DNA of 64,000 nt from JBGAPI01 sp044221335 (GTDB taxonomy: Bacteria; Pseudomonadota; Gammaproteobacteria; Xanthomonadales; Ahniellaceae): the NCBI GenBank assembly GCA_044221335.1, contig JBGAPI010000012.1, forward strand, positions 1 to 64,000, written 5' to 3'. This document shows positions 44,866 through 53,505 of the stretch, piece by piece; within the stretch, counting starts at the first letter, position 1; the number at the start of each line of letters is the position of its first letter. The notes beneath the pieces are model-generated. The model did not search any database. It was given only the letters and a program-made list of their open reading frames with translations, and was not told where the DNA came from. Made by a program: the position numbers and the translations under genes.

Positions 44866-45624
44866 TCATGGCAGGTTGGCGATCACCTGGGTGAGGATCC
44901 GCAGCGCGCCGCCGGTCGCCTCGGCGAGATTGGCGTAGATCTCGTCGAGGCTGATCGCCTCGGTGTCGCCGCAACCGGCCGCCCAGTTGGCGACCACGGC
45001 GAGGCAGGCGTAGTCGAGTTCGAGTTCGCGCGCCAACGCCGCCTCCGGCATGCCGGTCATGCCGACGAGGTCGCAGCCGTCGCGCCGCATCCGGGCGATC
45101 TCGGCGACGGTCTCCAGCCGCGGCCCCTGGGTGGCGCCATAGACGCCGTCCCACACGACCTGGATGCCGAGCGCGTCCGCCGCGTTGGCCAGCGCTTCGC
45201 GCAGGTCCTGCGTGTAGGGCGCGGAAAAGTCGATGTGCTGCACCTTGGCGCCATCGACGTCGCAGAAGCTCGAATAGCGGCCGTGGGTGTAGTCGATCAG
45301 CTGGTGCGGCAGCGCCAGCACCTTCGGACCGAAGTCGTCGGTGATGCCGCCGACGGCATTGACGCCGACCACCTGGCGCGCACCGAGGTGATGCAGCGCC
45401 CAGACGTTGGCGCGGTAGTTCACCCGGTGCGGCGCGATCGTGTGCGACTCGCCGTGGCGCGCGAGGAAGGCCACGCGGCGGCCCTCCACCTCGCCGAGCA
45501 CGATCTCGCCCGACGGCGCACCGTAGGGCGTGTCGACCGCGACGCGGCGCGCATTGGCCAGCGCGGGGAACTGGTACAGGCCGGTGCCGCCGATCACCGC
45601 CAGCACGGGAGTGTTCTCGCTCAT
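44866..45624 (-). CDS. S-methyl-5'-thioinosine (or thioadenosine) phosphorylase
   Basis: This enzyme removes methylthioribose-1-phosphate from a purine. The 252-aa protein has IGGTGLYQF at residues 10-18, the phosphate/sugar-site RHGESHTIAPHRVNYRANVWAL, GVYGATQGPRLETVAEI, and MTGMPEAALARELELDYA. In the base-recognition segment NWAAG (VVANWAAGCGDTEAIS) an Asn lies where adenosine-type enzymes have Asp. That fits a 6-oxopurine substrate, as described for the Pseudomonas methylthioinosine phosphorylase beside nagZ. The start ATG 45624 gives MSENTPVLAVIGG. It lies 8 bp after hpt. Confidence 0.88.
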   Translation of the reverse strand: MSENTPVLAVIGGTGLYQFPALANARRVAVDTPYGAPSGEIVLGEVEGRRVAFLARHGESHTIAPHRVNYRANVWALHHLGARQVVGVNAVGGITDDFGPKVLALPHQLIDYTHGRYSSFCDVDGAKVQHIDFSAPYTQDLREALANAADALGIQVVWDGVYGATQGPRLETVAEIARMRRDGCDLVGMTGMPEAALARELELDYACLAVVANWAAGCGDTEAISLDEIYANLAEATGGALRILTQVIANLP

Positions 45625-45632
45625 CGACCGCC

Positions 45633-46181
45633 TCAGATCGCGTAGATGCCGGGCAGGTTGCGGCCCTGCTCGTGGTAGTCCATGCCGAAGCCGAACACGT
45701 AGCGGTCGACGACCTCGAGGCCCACGTAGTCGGCCCGGATCCCCGGCACGCAGCGGTCGTGCAGCTTCCGGCACAGCGCGGCGATCCGGATCCCGGCGGC
45801 GCCCTGGCTCTCGCAGTACTCGCGGATGCCGAGCAGGGTATGGCCCTCGTCGAGGATGTCGTCGACCAGCAGCACCTGGCGGCCGCGCAGCGTCACGTTC
45901 GGGGTCTTGATCCAGTGCAGCGAACCGCCCTCCGTCGCGCCGCGGTAGCGCGTCGCGTGGAGGTAGTCGAACTCGAAGTCGACGGTCGTCGCCAGCGCCA
46001 GGTGCCCGGCAAAGGGCAATCCGCCGTGCATGATGGTGATGAACACCGGCCGCTCGACGCCGGCGTAGTCGCGGTCGAGTTCGCTGCCGATGCGCGCGAT
46101 CGCCGCCATCACGGTGGCGCGGTCGACCAGCACGTCGGCGGTCTTCAGGGCATCGGCGAGCCTGGGGGTGGCGGCGGTCAT
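45633..46181 (-). CDS. hpt: Hypoxanthine-guanine phosphoribosyltransferase
   Basis: Purine-salvage enzyme making IMP and GMP from PRPP. The 182-aa protein carries the PRPP-binding motif VLLVDDILDEGHTLL, the conserved KTPNVTLRGRQ region, and the VDRYVFGFGMDYHEQGRNLPGIYA C terminus, in which the aromatic-Gly-Asp-Tyr sequence binds the purine. ATG 46181 has an SD (GGAAGG) 3-4 bp before it, slightly close. It is 79 bp from nagZ and 8 bp upstream of the phosphorylase, so the two salvage enzymes form an operon. Confidence 0.95.
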   Translation of the reverse strand: MTAATPRLADALKTADVLVDRATVMAAIARIGSELDRDYAGVERPVFITIMHGGLPFAGHLALATTVDFEFDYLHATRYRGATEGGSLHWIKTPNVTLRGRQVLLVDDILDEGHTLLGIREYCESQGAAGIRIAALCRKLHDRCVPGIRADYVGLEVVDRYVFGFGMDYHEQGRNLPGIYAI

Positions 46182-46260
46182 CGGACCTTCCTCGGTGAGC
46201 ACGTAAAAAAACGGGCGCGCACTATACGGCCATTGGAGTCGCCGGAAAACCGCGCCGCGC

Positions 46261-47268
46261 CTAGGCCAGTCCCGGGTCCAGGGTCCGGAGGCGCTCGATG
46301 AAGCGCTTCCGCTGCGGGTTGTCGGCGAGATCGTCCCAGGTCGGTCCCACCCGGCCGGCGAGGCGGCCCGCAAGCTCGCGGTCGGCGGCCGGACGCCCAG
46401 CGACCGCGGCGAGCGACTCCGGGACCAGCGCCGGCGAACAGACCAGGACGTAGTCGCAGCCGGCATCGAGATGCGCGTCGATCCGCGCCGCGATGCCGCC
46501 GGCCGACTCCGCCGCCGCCATGCCGATGTCGTCGGAGAACACGGCACCGGAAAAGCCGAGCTCGCCGCGCAGGATGTCGCCGATCCAGCGGCTCGAGTAG
46601 CCGGCCGGCAGCGCGTCGACCGCCGGATAGGTCACGTGCGCCAGCATCACCGCCTCGGCGCCGGCGTCGAAGCTGTCGCGGAACGGCCGCAGGTCGAGGG
46701 CGTCGATCTCGGCGAACCCGCGCGGATCGCGCGCCTCGTCGAAATGGGTGTCCTCCAGCACCGAGCCGTGACCCGGGAAGTGCTTCACCGTCGCCGCCAT
46801 GCCGGCCATCCGCATGCCGCGCAGGTAGGCCAGCGTGAGTTCCGACACGATCTCCGGGTCGGCATGGAAGGCACGTTCGCCGATCGCGCGGTTGCCGCGC
46901 CGGAGGTCGGCCACCGGAGCGAACGACAGGTCCACGCCGATGGCGCGCATCTCGGTCGCCATCACCCAGGCGTGCTCCTCGGCCAGCGCGACCGCGGCCC
47001 TGCGATCGCGCTCGTGGAGCTCGCCAATCCTCGCCAGCGCCGGCAGCCGGGTGAAGCCGGCACGGAAGCGCTGCACCGGGCCGCCCTCCTGGTCGACGCA
47101 GATCAGCAGGTCGTCGCGCTCTCCGCGGATCGTGTCGATCAGCCCCGCGACCTGCTCGCGCGACTGGAAGTTGCGGGTGAACAGGATCACGCCGGCGAGT
47201 TGCGGGGCGGCGAGCCACGGGCGTTCGGTGGCCGTGAGCGTGGGGCCGGAAGTACCGATGATGAGCAT
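46261..47268 (-). CDS. nagZ: Beta-N-acetylhexosaminidase (peptidoglycan recycling)
   Basis: NagZ is a cytoplasmic GH3 enzyme that removes GlcNAc from anhydromuropeptides. The 335-aa protein has DLLICVDQEGGPVQRF (residues 53-68), the catalytic loop KHFPGHG (162-168) and the nucleophile motif SDDIGM (245-250). The length and motifs are normal for the family. nagZ lies beside hpt and the phosphorylase, a clustering seen in pseudomonads and relatives. The stop is not within a repeat. Confidence 0.96.
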   Translation of the reverse strand: MLIIGTSGPTLTATERPWLAAPQLAGVILFTRNFQSREQVAGLIDTIRGERDDLLICVDQEGGPVQRFRAGFTRLPALARIGELHERDRRAAVALAEEHAWVMATEMRAIGVDLSFAPVADLRRGNRAIGERAFHADPEIVSELTLAYLRGMRMAGMAATVKHFPGHGSVLEDTHFDEARDPRGFAEIDALDLRPFRDSFDAGAEAVMLAHVTYPAVDALPAGYSSRWIGDILRGELGFSGAVFSDDIGMAAAESAGGIAARIDAHLDAGCDYVLVCSPALVPESLAAVAGRPAADRELAGRLAGRVGPTWDDLADNPQRKRFIERLRTLDPGLA

Positions 47269-47326
47269 GGGGTGTCTGGTTGCGTTGGTGAGGCAAGGAT
47301 AAAGGGCTTGGAACGGGAAGGTTTCC

Positions 47327-47438
47327 AGTCATCGCGAGGAGTCGCGTCGCGCCGACGAAGCGATCCAGCGCCACGGCTCTCGATCTGCCGCGAAGAAATG
47401 CAAAGGCGCCGGATGGCTTCGCTGCGCTCGCAACGACG
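47327..47438. repeat. ~112-bp inverted-repeat element, copy 3 (diverged)
   Basis: The right arm (TTCGCTGCGCTCGCAACGACG) and the centre (GCAAAGGCGCCGGATGGCTT) match copies 1 and 2. The left arm (AGTCATCGCGAGGAGTCGCG) is diverged. It lies between the nagZ start and the CYTH gene end. Confidence 0.75.
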
Positions 47439-47455
47439 GATCCTGGCGTGGGCGC

Positions 47456-47929
47456 CTAGTTCTGGTCACCCCATCTTGACCATGGCGTATCGACCAAGGC
47501 CGCGTTGTAGTAGCGCACGTCGTCGGTCACCTCGACGCCCAGCCACCCCGGCCGCTCGAACACCTCGTCGACGCTGCCGAGCTCGATCTCGCACACCACC
47601 AGGCCGGCATTGGCGCCGGCGAACTCGTCGATCTCGAAATGCCTGCCACCGAACATGACATGGTGCCGGACCTTGTCGATCGCACGCTCGCAGAACTCGG
47701 CGAGCAGCGCCTCGGCGTCGGCGAGCGGGATCGCGTATTCGTATTCGGACCGCGCCGGGCCGGAGACCCGCGACTTGATGTTGAGGTTGGCGCGCCCACC
47801 CTCGATGCGGACCCGCACCGAGCAACGTTCCCCGCCGAGATAGCCCTGCACCAGGCGTTCGCTGCGACGGACGGCAGCGCGCCAGGAGTCGTCGGCGAGC
47901 AGGAACTTGCGTTCGATCTCGATGGGCAT
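47456..47929 (-). CDS. CYTH-domain protein (triphosphatase-like)
   Basis: A 157-aa CYTH protein starting PIEIERKFLLADDSW. EIERKF is the diagnostic N-terminal motif that binds the triphosphate. RVRIEGGRANLNIKSR and EYEYAIPLADAEAL carry the alternating charged residues of the tunnel. Members include inorganic triphosphatases and class IV adenylate cyclases, and neither can be chosen here. ATG 47929 starts the motif at residue 3. It is upstream of nagZ on the same strand but separated by a repeat. Confidence 0.9.
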   Translation of the reverse strand: MPIEIERKFLLADDSWRAAVRRSERLVQGYLGGERCSVRVRIEGGRANLNIKSRVSGPARSEYEYAIPLADAEALLAEFCERAIDKVRHHVMFGGRHFEIDEFAGANAGLVVCEIELGSVDEVFERPGWLGVEVTDDVRYYNAALVDTPWSRWGDQN

Positions 47930-48088
47930 GTCGGCATCCGTCGTATCCGGTCGCAGACGACGATACCGGACCATGACCTCCGACAGGTCGGGCGGAAAAT
48001 CGTGTCCGGATCCTTCCGGAGACCGCGTTCCCCTCGGTGAGACGCGTCGCCCACGGCGACGCCCCCTCCCTGCCACCGAGGAAGTCCG

Positions 48089-48502
48089 ATGAATCCGAAC
48101 ACGATCGCGCTGGTGCAATCCTCCTGGAAATCGGTCGAACGCATCGCGCCCGCCGCCGCCGCACTGTTCTATACCAACCTGTTCGAGACCGACCCGTCGC
48201 TCAAGCCCATGTTTCGTGGCGACATGACCGCGCAGGGCGCCAGGCTGATGCAGATGATCGGCCTCGCGGTCGCCAAGCTCGACGAGGTGGACGTACTGCT
48301 GCCGGTGCTCGCCAACCTGGGCCGCCGCCACGCCGGTTACGGGGTCCGCGACGAGCACTACGCGACCGTCGGCACCGCCCTGATCCGCACGCTCGAGGAA
48401 GGCCTCGGCGACGGCTTCACCGAGCCGGTGCGCTCGGCCTGGCTCGAGGTCTACGGCGTGATCGCGAAGACCATGATCGCGGCGAGTCGCGCGACGGCGT
48501 GA
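48089..48502 (+). CDS. Single-domain bacterial haemoglobin
   Basis: A 137-aa globin of the Vitreoscilla haemoglobin/flavohaemoglobin type, without a reductase domain. The B helix ALFYTNLFETDPSLKPMF carries the Tyr at about residue 28. The proximal His81 is in LGRRHAGYGVRDEHYATVG. The F-to-H helices follow normally. It binds oxygen and may also detoxify nitric oxide. It is divergent from CYTH and convergent with rlmD; a REP array follows its stop. Confidence 0.92.
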   Translation: MNPNTIALVQSSWKSVERIAPAAAALFYTNLFETDPSLKPMFRGDMTAQGARLMQMIGLAVAKLDEVDVLLPVLANLGRRHAGYGVRDEHYATVGTALIRTLEEGLGDGFTEPVRSAWLEVYGVIAKTMIAASRATA

Positions 48503-48505
48503 ACG

Positions 48506-48570
48506 GTGCAGGGCGGGCCATGCCCGCCATCGCCGAAGCGTCTCGCCAGGGCGGGCAGGGCCCGCCCTAT
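48506..48570. repeat. GTAG-type REP pair between the globin and rlmD genes
   Basis: Two facing palindromes (GCAGGGCGGGCCATGCCCGC and GGGCGGGCAGGGCCCGCCC) fill the 64-bp gap between the convergent genes. On the minus strand the second reads ATAGGGCGGGC, a G-to-A variant of GTAG, and its TAG is the rlmD stop codon. Confidence 0.85.
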
Positions 48571-49877
48571 CGCTCGAACAGGGCGATCGACTCGACGTGC
48601 GCCGTGTGCGGGAACATGTCCATCACGCCCGCGGCCGCCAGGCGGAAGCCGTGGCGCTCGACCAGGATGCCGGCGTCGCGGGCGAGCGAGCCCGGATGGC
48701 AGGAGACGTAGACGATCCGGTGCGTCGATTTCCTCGGCAGGTAGTCGAACACCGCCGAGGCGCCGGCGCGCGCGGGGTCGAGCAGGATCCGCGGGTAGTC
48801 GCGCTTCGCCCAGGGCGCGTCGCGCTGGTCCTGGGAGAGGTCGGCGGCGAAGAATTCCGCGTTGCCGAGACCGTTGCGCGCCGCATTGGCGCGGGCACGG
48901 GCGACGAGGCCGGCCTCGCCTTCCACCCCGACCACGCTCCTCGCGCGCCGCGCCAGCGGCAAGGTGAAATTGCCCAGGCCGCAGAACAGGTCCAGGAGGT
49001 CGTCGTCGGCCTGCGGCTCGAGCAGCGCCAGCGCGTGCTCGATCATCCGCTCGTTCATCGCGCCGTTGACCTGGATGAAGTCGAGCGGCTGGAACTCGAT
49101 CGCCAGCTCGTAGTGCGGCAGGCGGAATTCCAGTCGCGCGTCCGTCGGCCACAGCGCATGCACCGAGTCGATGCCGCCGGGCTGCAGGTAGATCGCCACG
49201 CCGTGCGCCTTGGCATAGTCGACGAGCTGCGCGCGATCGCCCTCGGACAGCGGCTGCAGATGGCGGAACACCATTGCGGCGACATCGTCGCCGACCGCGA
49301 TCTCGATCTGCGGGATCGTGAGCTTCGCGTCCATCCCGGAGATCAGCGCCGCCAGCGGCGCGAAATCCGCGCCGACCTTGGGATCGAGCACCGGGCAGCG
49401 CGTGAGGTCGGCCACGAAGCGGCCGTCTAGCTCGCGGAAGCCGATCAGCAGCTTGTCCTTCTTCGCCACCCACTTCGCCGACAGGCGGCCGCGGCGGCGA
49501 TAGCCCCAGGGCGATCCGGACAGCGCCGGCAGCATCCGTCCCGGCGCGACCTTGCCGATCCGCTCCAGGTTTTCGAGCAGATTGTGCTCCTTGGCCGCGA
49601 TCTGCGCGGCGGGGTCGAGGTGCTGCAGCGCGCAGCCGCCGCAGACGCCGAAGTGCGGGCACTGCGGCACGACGCGGTTCGACGCCGCCGTCAGCACCTC
49701 GACCGTCTCGGCCTCGTCGAACTGCCGGTGCCCACGGGTGATCTTCGCCCGCACCTTCTCGCCCGGCAGTGCGCCGGCGACGAAGCAGGCCTTGCCATTC
49801 ACGCGGGCGACGCCGCGGCCTTCGTGGGAGAGGTCGACGATGTCGAGTTCGAGTTCGGTGTGTCTGTGGTTGCGCAT
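48567..49877 (-). CDS. rlmD: 23S rRNA (uracil1939-C5)-methyltransferase
   Basis: RlmD (RumA) methylates U1939 of 23S rRNA. The 436-aa protein has an N-terminal TRAM-like domain, then the [4Fe-4S] cysteines in QCPHFGVCGGCALQH. The SAM motif LLDLFCGLGNFTLPLA is at about residues 285-300, and ILLDPARAGA and the catalytic VSCHPGSLARD follow. ATG 49877 gives the normal start MRNHRHTELELDIVDLSHEGRG; a longer frame is a shadow of the kinase gene. The stop is from a REP. Confidence 0.95.
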   Translation of the reverse strand: MRNHRHTELELDIVDLSHEGRGVARVNGKACFVAGALPGEKVRAKITRGHRQFDEAETVEVLTAASNRVVPQCPHFGVCGGCALQHLDPAAQIAAKEHNLLENLERIGKVAPGRMLPALSGSPWGYRRRGRLSAKWVAKKDKLLIGFRELDGRFVADLTRCPVLDPKVGADFAPLAALISGMDAKLTIPQIEIAVGDDVAAMVFRHLQPLSEGDRAQLVDYAKAHGVAIYLQPGGIDSVHALWPTDARLEFRLPHYELAIEFQPLDFIQVNGAMNERMIEHALALLEPQADDDLLDLFCGLGNFTLPLARRARSVVGVEGEAGLVARARANAARNGLGNAEFFAADLSQDQRDAPWAKRDYPRILLDPARAGASAVFDYLPRKSTHRIVYVSCHPGSLARDAGILVERHGFRLAAAGVMDMFPHTAHVESIALFER

Positions 49878-49993
49878 GGCGACTCTGTCGATCGCGCCGC
49901 CGGACCCCGGGTCCGTGGCGTACGTGCGAGGGTCGCGAATGGTGATCGCTCGTCTTCGGCAGCACAAGACGCCGTCCGTCTCCCGCCTGCGGA

Positions 49994-52699
49994 TCAGTGC
50001 TTCCCCGCCGTGTCGCGATCGGCGAGTCGCTGTCGCCAGAGTTCGAGCGTCGCTTCGCGGGACCGGTCCGGCTCGTCGCGTCGCCAGCGGGACAGCAGAT
50101 CGACCATCGCCTGCGCGACATCGCGAGTGACCTGCGCACCCGGGCCGTAGCCGCTGCAGAGCCCCCACGCCTCCTGCAGGTTGGCATAGGCGTCGCGGTA
50201 CTGCCCGAGCGAGGCCCGCGCCTGACCGAGCCGGAGCAGATAGTGCGGCAGCCGCCACGCATCGCTTCCGGTGAACTGCCGACGATTCTCCGCATCGAGA
50301 GCGACCAGCGAAGCCAGCGCCTCGGCCGTCCTGCCCTTGTCGAGCATCTCCTCTGCCGCGCGGTTGCGACCTTCCGAACCCCGGATGCGTTCGAGCGCGG
50401 TCAGCAGGATGCCGGGATCAGCGGGCACCCAGTCGACCGGCGACTCGCCCGGCTGCCCGTGGAACTCGAGCAGCCGCTGCATCGCACCCAGTTCGCCGAG
50501 CGTCAACATGTCCGCGTGCACCCGCTCCGCGGAGTACGCGAAACGCTGCGTCGGGGTGAGTCGATCCAGGGACGACTGCACGTAGTTGTAGTGGCGACGC
50601 AGCTGCTGCGCCTCGTCGGCCAGCTCCGTGGACACACCGAGATTCCGCACCAGGGCGACACCAATCATTCGCGTGAGCAGACCCGAAGACGATCGCATCA
50701 TCCGGGTTCCGATCGCCACGCAGTCGGCGCGCACGGTCTCGGGGACCGGCTTGCTGTCGACCCGAGCGCCGCATGAACGCGTCAGGACGTCGTAGTTCGG
50801 CATCCGCAGGTCCCACGACTCCAGCAGCGCGATCGAAGACTCCGGGGGGTCGTTGGGGGCCAGTACTCGTGCCGGTCGCGCCAGCAGCGCCGGAGCGGGA
50901 ACGCCGGCCGTCGCGACGGCACGGAAGTAGGCGTCGGTCAGCGGACCGATGTGGTCGTCGAGTCGACTTCGGCTGGCCGCCTCGTGCAAGGCCTGCCGAG
51001 CCTCGGTGTCGTCCGCGGCGAGGATGAGCTTGATCAGCCAGTGGTACATGTTGTCGGGATCGAGCTGCACCAGCCGTCGTCCCGCATCCGGATACAGGCA
51101 ACGCCGCTCGCCGGCATCGATCGAGCAGTAGGTTGCAGCGATCGACCAGACCAGCGGATCGTCCGGGCGCGCGTTCACGGCGGCCTTGAGCGCGGCTGCG
51201 AACGCCGGCAGGCCTTCCGTGGTTTCCGACTCCTTCGACATCAGCAGGGCAATGAAGGTGTAGCGCTCCGGATGGCTACCGGCGCGAAGGCGATCGACCA
51301 TCTGTCGACGGTAGCTCCCTCCCTGCGTCTCGATCACCTTGAAGATCAACTGCTCCATCGCTCCCGAACCATTGCCACCCACCGACTCGGCGAACGCGGC
51401 CAGCGCGTCGGCCTGGCGGTCTTCGTCGTTCGGGATGCGCTTGCGCAGCCAGTCGACGAGGTCGCGCGCGCGCTCCTTGCCCTCGTAGGCGAACAGGAAG
51501 GCGCCGATCTCTCCCGCGATTTTCGCGCGGTCGCGCTCCGCCGCCGCCCGGAGCTCCGCCGCCCGGGCAAGCTCCGTCTGGCTCTCCGCGTGGATCCGCT
51601 GGCGTTCGGCCCAAAGGAAACCAACCGTCGACAAGACCGCCCCCAGGAACCCCGCCACAAGGGCTGTCGCCAGCGACATCGCATACTTGCGTTCGCGCTG
51701 CACGAAGCGCCGCAGCCGCTCGACCGCGCCGATCGGGCGCACGCTGACCGGCAGCCCGTCGCGCAGCCGCCGCAGGTCGTCGGCCAGGGCCGAGGCGCTG
51801 GCGTAGCGGTCCTTGGGCTCGAGCTCCAGGCACTTCATGCAGATCGCCGCCACATCGGGCGGGATCGCCGGATCGATCTCGCGCGGCGGCACGATGCGAC
51901 CGGCGGCGGCGCGGCGGATCAGCTCGTCCGCGCTGCCTTCGCCGTGCGGCGCCTTGCCGGTGGCGCAGCGGTAGAGGATCGCGCCGAGACCATAGAGGTC
52001 GGTGGAGGGAGTCAGCCGGTACTGCTTGATCAGGATCTGCTCCGGCGCCATGAACGACGGCGTGCCCGAGACCTCCTGGGCGTCCACGCCGCCGTTGGCA
52101 TCCACATGCCGGGCGAGGCCGAAGTCCGCGATCAGCGGCTCGTTGCGGTCGTCGAGCAGCACGTTGGCGGGTTTCAGGTCGAGATGCAGCAGGCCGAGCC
52201 GGTGGGCGTAGTCGATGGCCTCCGTCAGCTTCAGCATCAGTGCGACCAGAGCCTCCGTCGACAGCGGTCCGAGCTCCAGGCGGCCGGCCAGCGACTGGCC
52301 CCTCACCAGCGGCATCGAGAAGTAGTGCACCCCGCCGACCGAGCCGACCTCGTGCACCGGCACGATGTTCGGGTGCATCAGCCGCGCCGCGGCGCGTGCC
52401 TCGTCGAGGAAGCGCGCCACCGCCAGCTCGTCGGCGAGCCCGGTCGCGATGAACTTGATCGCGACGTCGCGATCGAGACTGCGCTGGCGCGCGCGGTAGA
52501 CCACGCCCATGCCGCCGCGGCCGAGCTCCTGCAGCAGCTCGTAGTCGCCGAACTCGCGCTGTTCGGGATCGTCGAGGTCGAGCCGCGGCCAGGACGGCGC
52601 CGCGTCGCCGCCGGCGCCGGTCAACGCGGCGCGGGCCAGGCCGATCAGGTACGAATCCGACGGCGCTCGGAGCGGGCGGGTGTCGTTGTTGCTGGTCAT
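49994..52699 (-). CDS. Ser/Thr protein kinase, non-RD type, with transmembrane segment
   Basis: A 901-aa membrane kinase. The kinase domain covers about residues 50-330: LGRGGMGVVYRAR, Lys82, catalytic loop HLDLKPANV, DFG (192-194) and MAPEQ. The catalytic loop has HLD in place of HRD, so this is a non-RD kinase that does not rely on activation-loop phosphorylation in the usual way. A transmembrane segment (about 340-362) and a 530-residue helical C-terminal region follow. The start at 52699 is preferred because GGAGAG lies about 6 bp before it; the ATG at 52717 is 6 codons upstream. An ECF sigma gene is 118 bp upstream, a second sigma-kinase module. Confidence 0.88.
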   Translation of the reverse strand: MTSNNDTRPLRAPSDSYLIGLARAALTGAGGDAAPSWPRLDLDDPEQREFGDYELLQELGRGGMGVVYRARQRSLDRDVAIKFIATGLADELAVARFLDEARAAARLMHPNIVPVHEVGSVGGVHYFSMPLVRGQSLAGRLELGPLSTEALVALMLKLTEAIDYAHRLGLLHLDLKPANVLLDDRNEPLIADFGLARHVDANGGVDAQEVSGTPSFMAPEQILIKQYRLTPSTDLYGLGAILYRCATGKAPHGEGSADELIRRAAAGRIVPPREIDPAIPPDVAAICMKCLELEPKDRYASASALADDLRRLRDGLPVSVRPIGAVERLRRFVQRERKYAMSLATALVAGFLGAVLSTVGFLWAERQRIHAESQTELARAAELRAAAERDRAKIAGEIGAFLFAYEGKERARDLVDWLRKRIPNDEDRQADALAAFAESVGGNGSGAMEQLIFKVIETQGGSYRRQMVDRLRAGSHPERYTFIALLMSKESETTEGLPAFAAALKAAVNARPDDPLVWSIAATYCSIDAGERRCLYPDAGRRLVQLDPDNMYHWLIKLILAADDTEARQALHEAASRSRLDDHIGPLTDAYFRAVATAGVPAPALLARPARVLAPNDPPESSIALLESWDLRMPNYDVLTRSCGARVDSKPVPETVRADCVAIGTRMMRSSSGLLTRMIGVALVRNLGVSTELADEAQQLRRHYNYVQSSLDRLTPTQRFAYSAERVHADMLTLGELGAMQRLLEFHGQPGESPVDWVPADPGILLTALERIRGSEGRNRAAEEMLDKGRTAEALASLVALDAENRRQFTGSDAWRLPHYLLRLGQARASLGQYRDAYANLQEAWGLCSGYGPGAQVTRDVAQAMVDLLSRWRRDEPDRSREATLELWRQRLADRDTAGKH

Positions 52700-52817
52700 C
52701 GTCGTCTCTCCGGTCATGACGATGAACTACGCCGTGCCCCTGAAAGGTGACAGGCATGACGGCGAGATGCACGTCCGTGCGAGGCGAAGCGCCCACGGAG
52801 GATTTGCGGGACGGGGC

Positions 52818-53483
52818 TTACGCTCCGAGCATCCCCCGCAGCGCCTCCCACTCGCGACCGAACGCATCCTCGTCTGCACAGAGCTCGCGCAATTCCCTCC
52901 GCAGACCCTCGCGCAGCCGCTGGCGCAAGCGCCGCAGTTCCACCGCCAGCGTGTTCGGCGGGATCCCCAGTCCGGCGGCGACATCACGCATCCCGCCATG
53001 CGCCGGCGGCGCTCCGAGCAGCGGCAGCAGGCGGGCTGCCAGCTCGCCACGGCCGCGCGCGGCGTAGTCCTCCCGCAGGCGACCGATCGCCTGCGCCGTC
53101 AGCTCCAGGACGAAGCGGCGGTCGAACAGCTCCTCGGCCCCGTCGGTTGGATCGACGGCCTCCGCGAGCCCGGCGTCATCCCCGGCGGGTCGTGTCGCCG
53201 CCGCATCGCGCCAGCGGCCGAGGTGGCGGCGCAGCAGCAGCAACAGGAAGCCGCGGAAGCTGCCGGCCGCGGCGTCGGCGCGGCTCCACCAGTCGTGCTC
53301 GAAGCTGGCGGCGAGGAAGGCCTGGGTCGCGTCCTCGGCCGCCTCCGGGCCGAGGCGGGCACGGCAAAAAGCGAGGATCGATGATCGGTAACGCTGCGCC
53401 AGCAGGGCGAACGCGTCACGGCGCCGATTCGGTTCCGCGGTTGCGCGGACCAGGCTCCACTGGGTGCTGGGGAATGCCGCCAT
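52818..53483 (-). CDS. ECF-type RNA polymerase sigma factor (second kinase-linked copy)
   Basis: A 221-aa sigma factor. It begins MAAFPSTQWSLVRATAEP, a start often seen in ECF factors adjacent to kinases. Region 2 contains ALLAQRYRSSILAFCRARLG and EDATQAFLAASF. Region 4 is near the C terminus (MRDVAAGLGIPPNTLAVELRRLRQRLREGL). It lies 118 bp upstream of the HLD kinase on the same strand. A longer open frame to 53597 is Arg-rich and is rejected. No anti-sigma gene is visible. Confidence 0.87.
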   Translation of the reverse strand: MAAFPSTQWSLVRATAEPNRRRDAFALLAQRYRSSILAFCRARLGPEAAEDATQAFLAASFEHDWWSRADAAAGSFRGFLLLLLRRHLGRWRDAAATRPAGDDAGLAEAVDPTDGAEELFDRRFVLELTAQAIGRLREDYAARGRGELAARLLPLLGAPPAHGGMRDVAAGLGIPPNTLAVELRRLRQRLREGLRRELRELCADEDAFGREWEALRGMLGA

Positions 53484-53505
53484 CGGCGGAACCGCCCCCC
53501 GCCCG

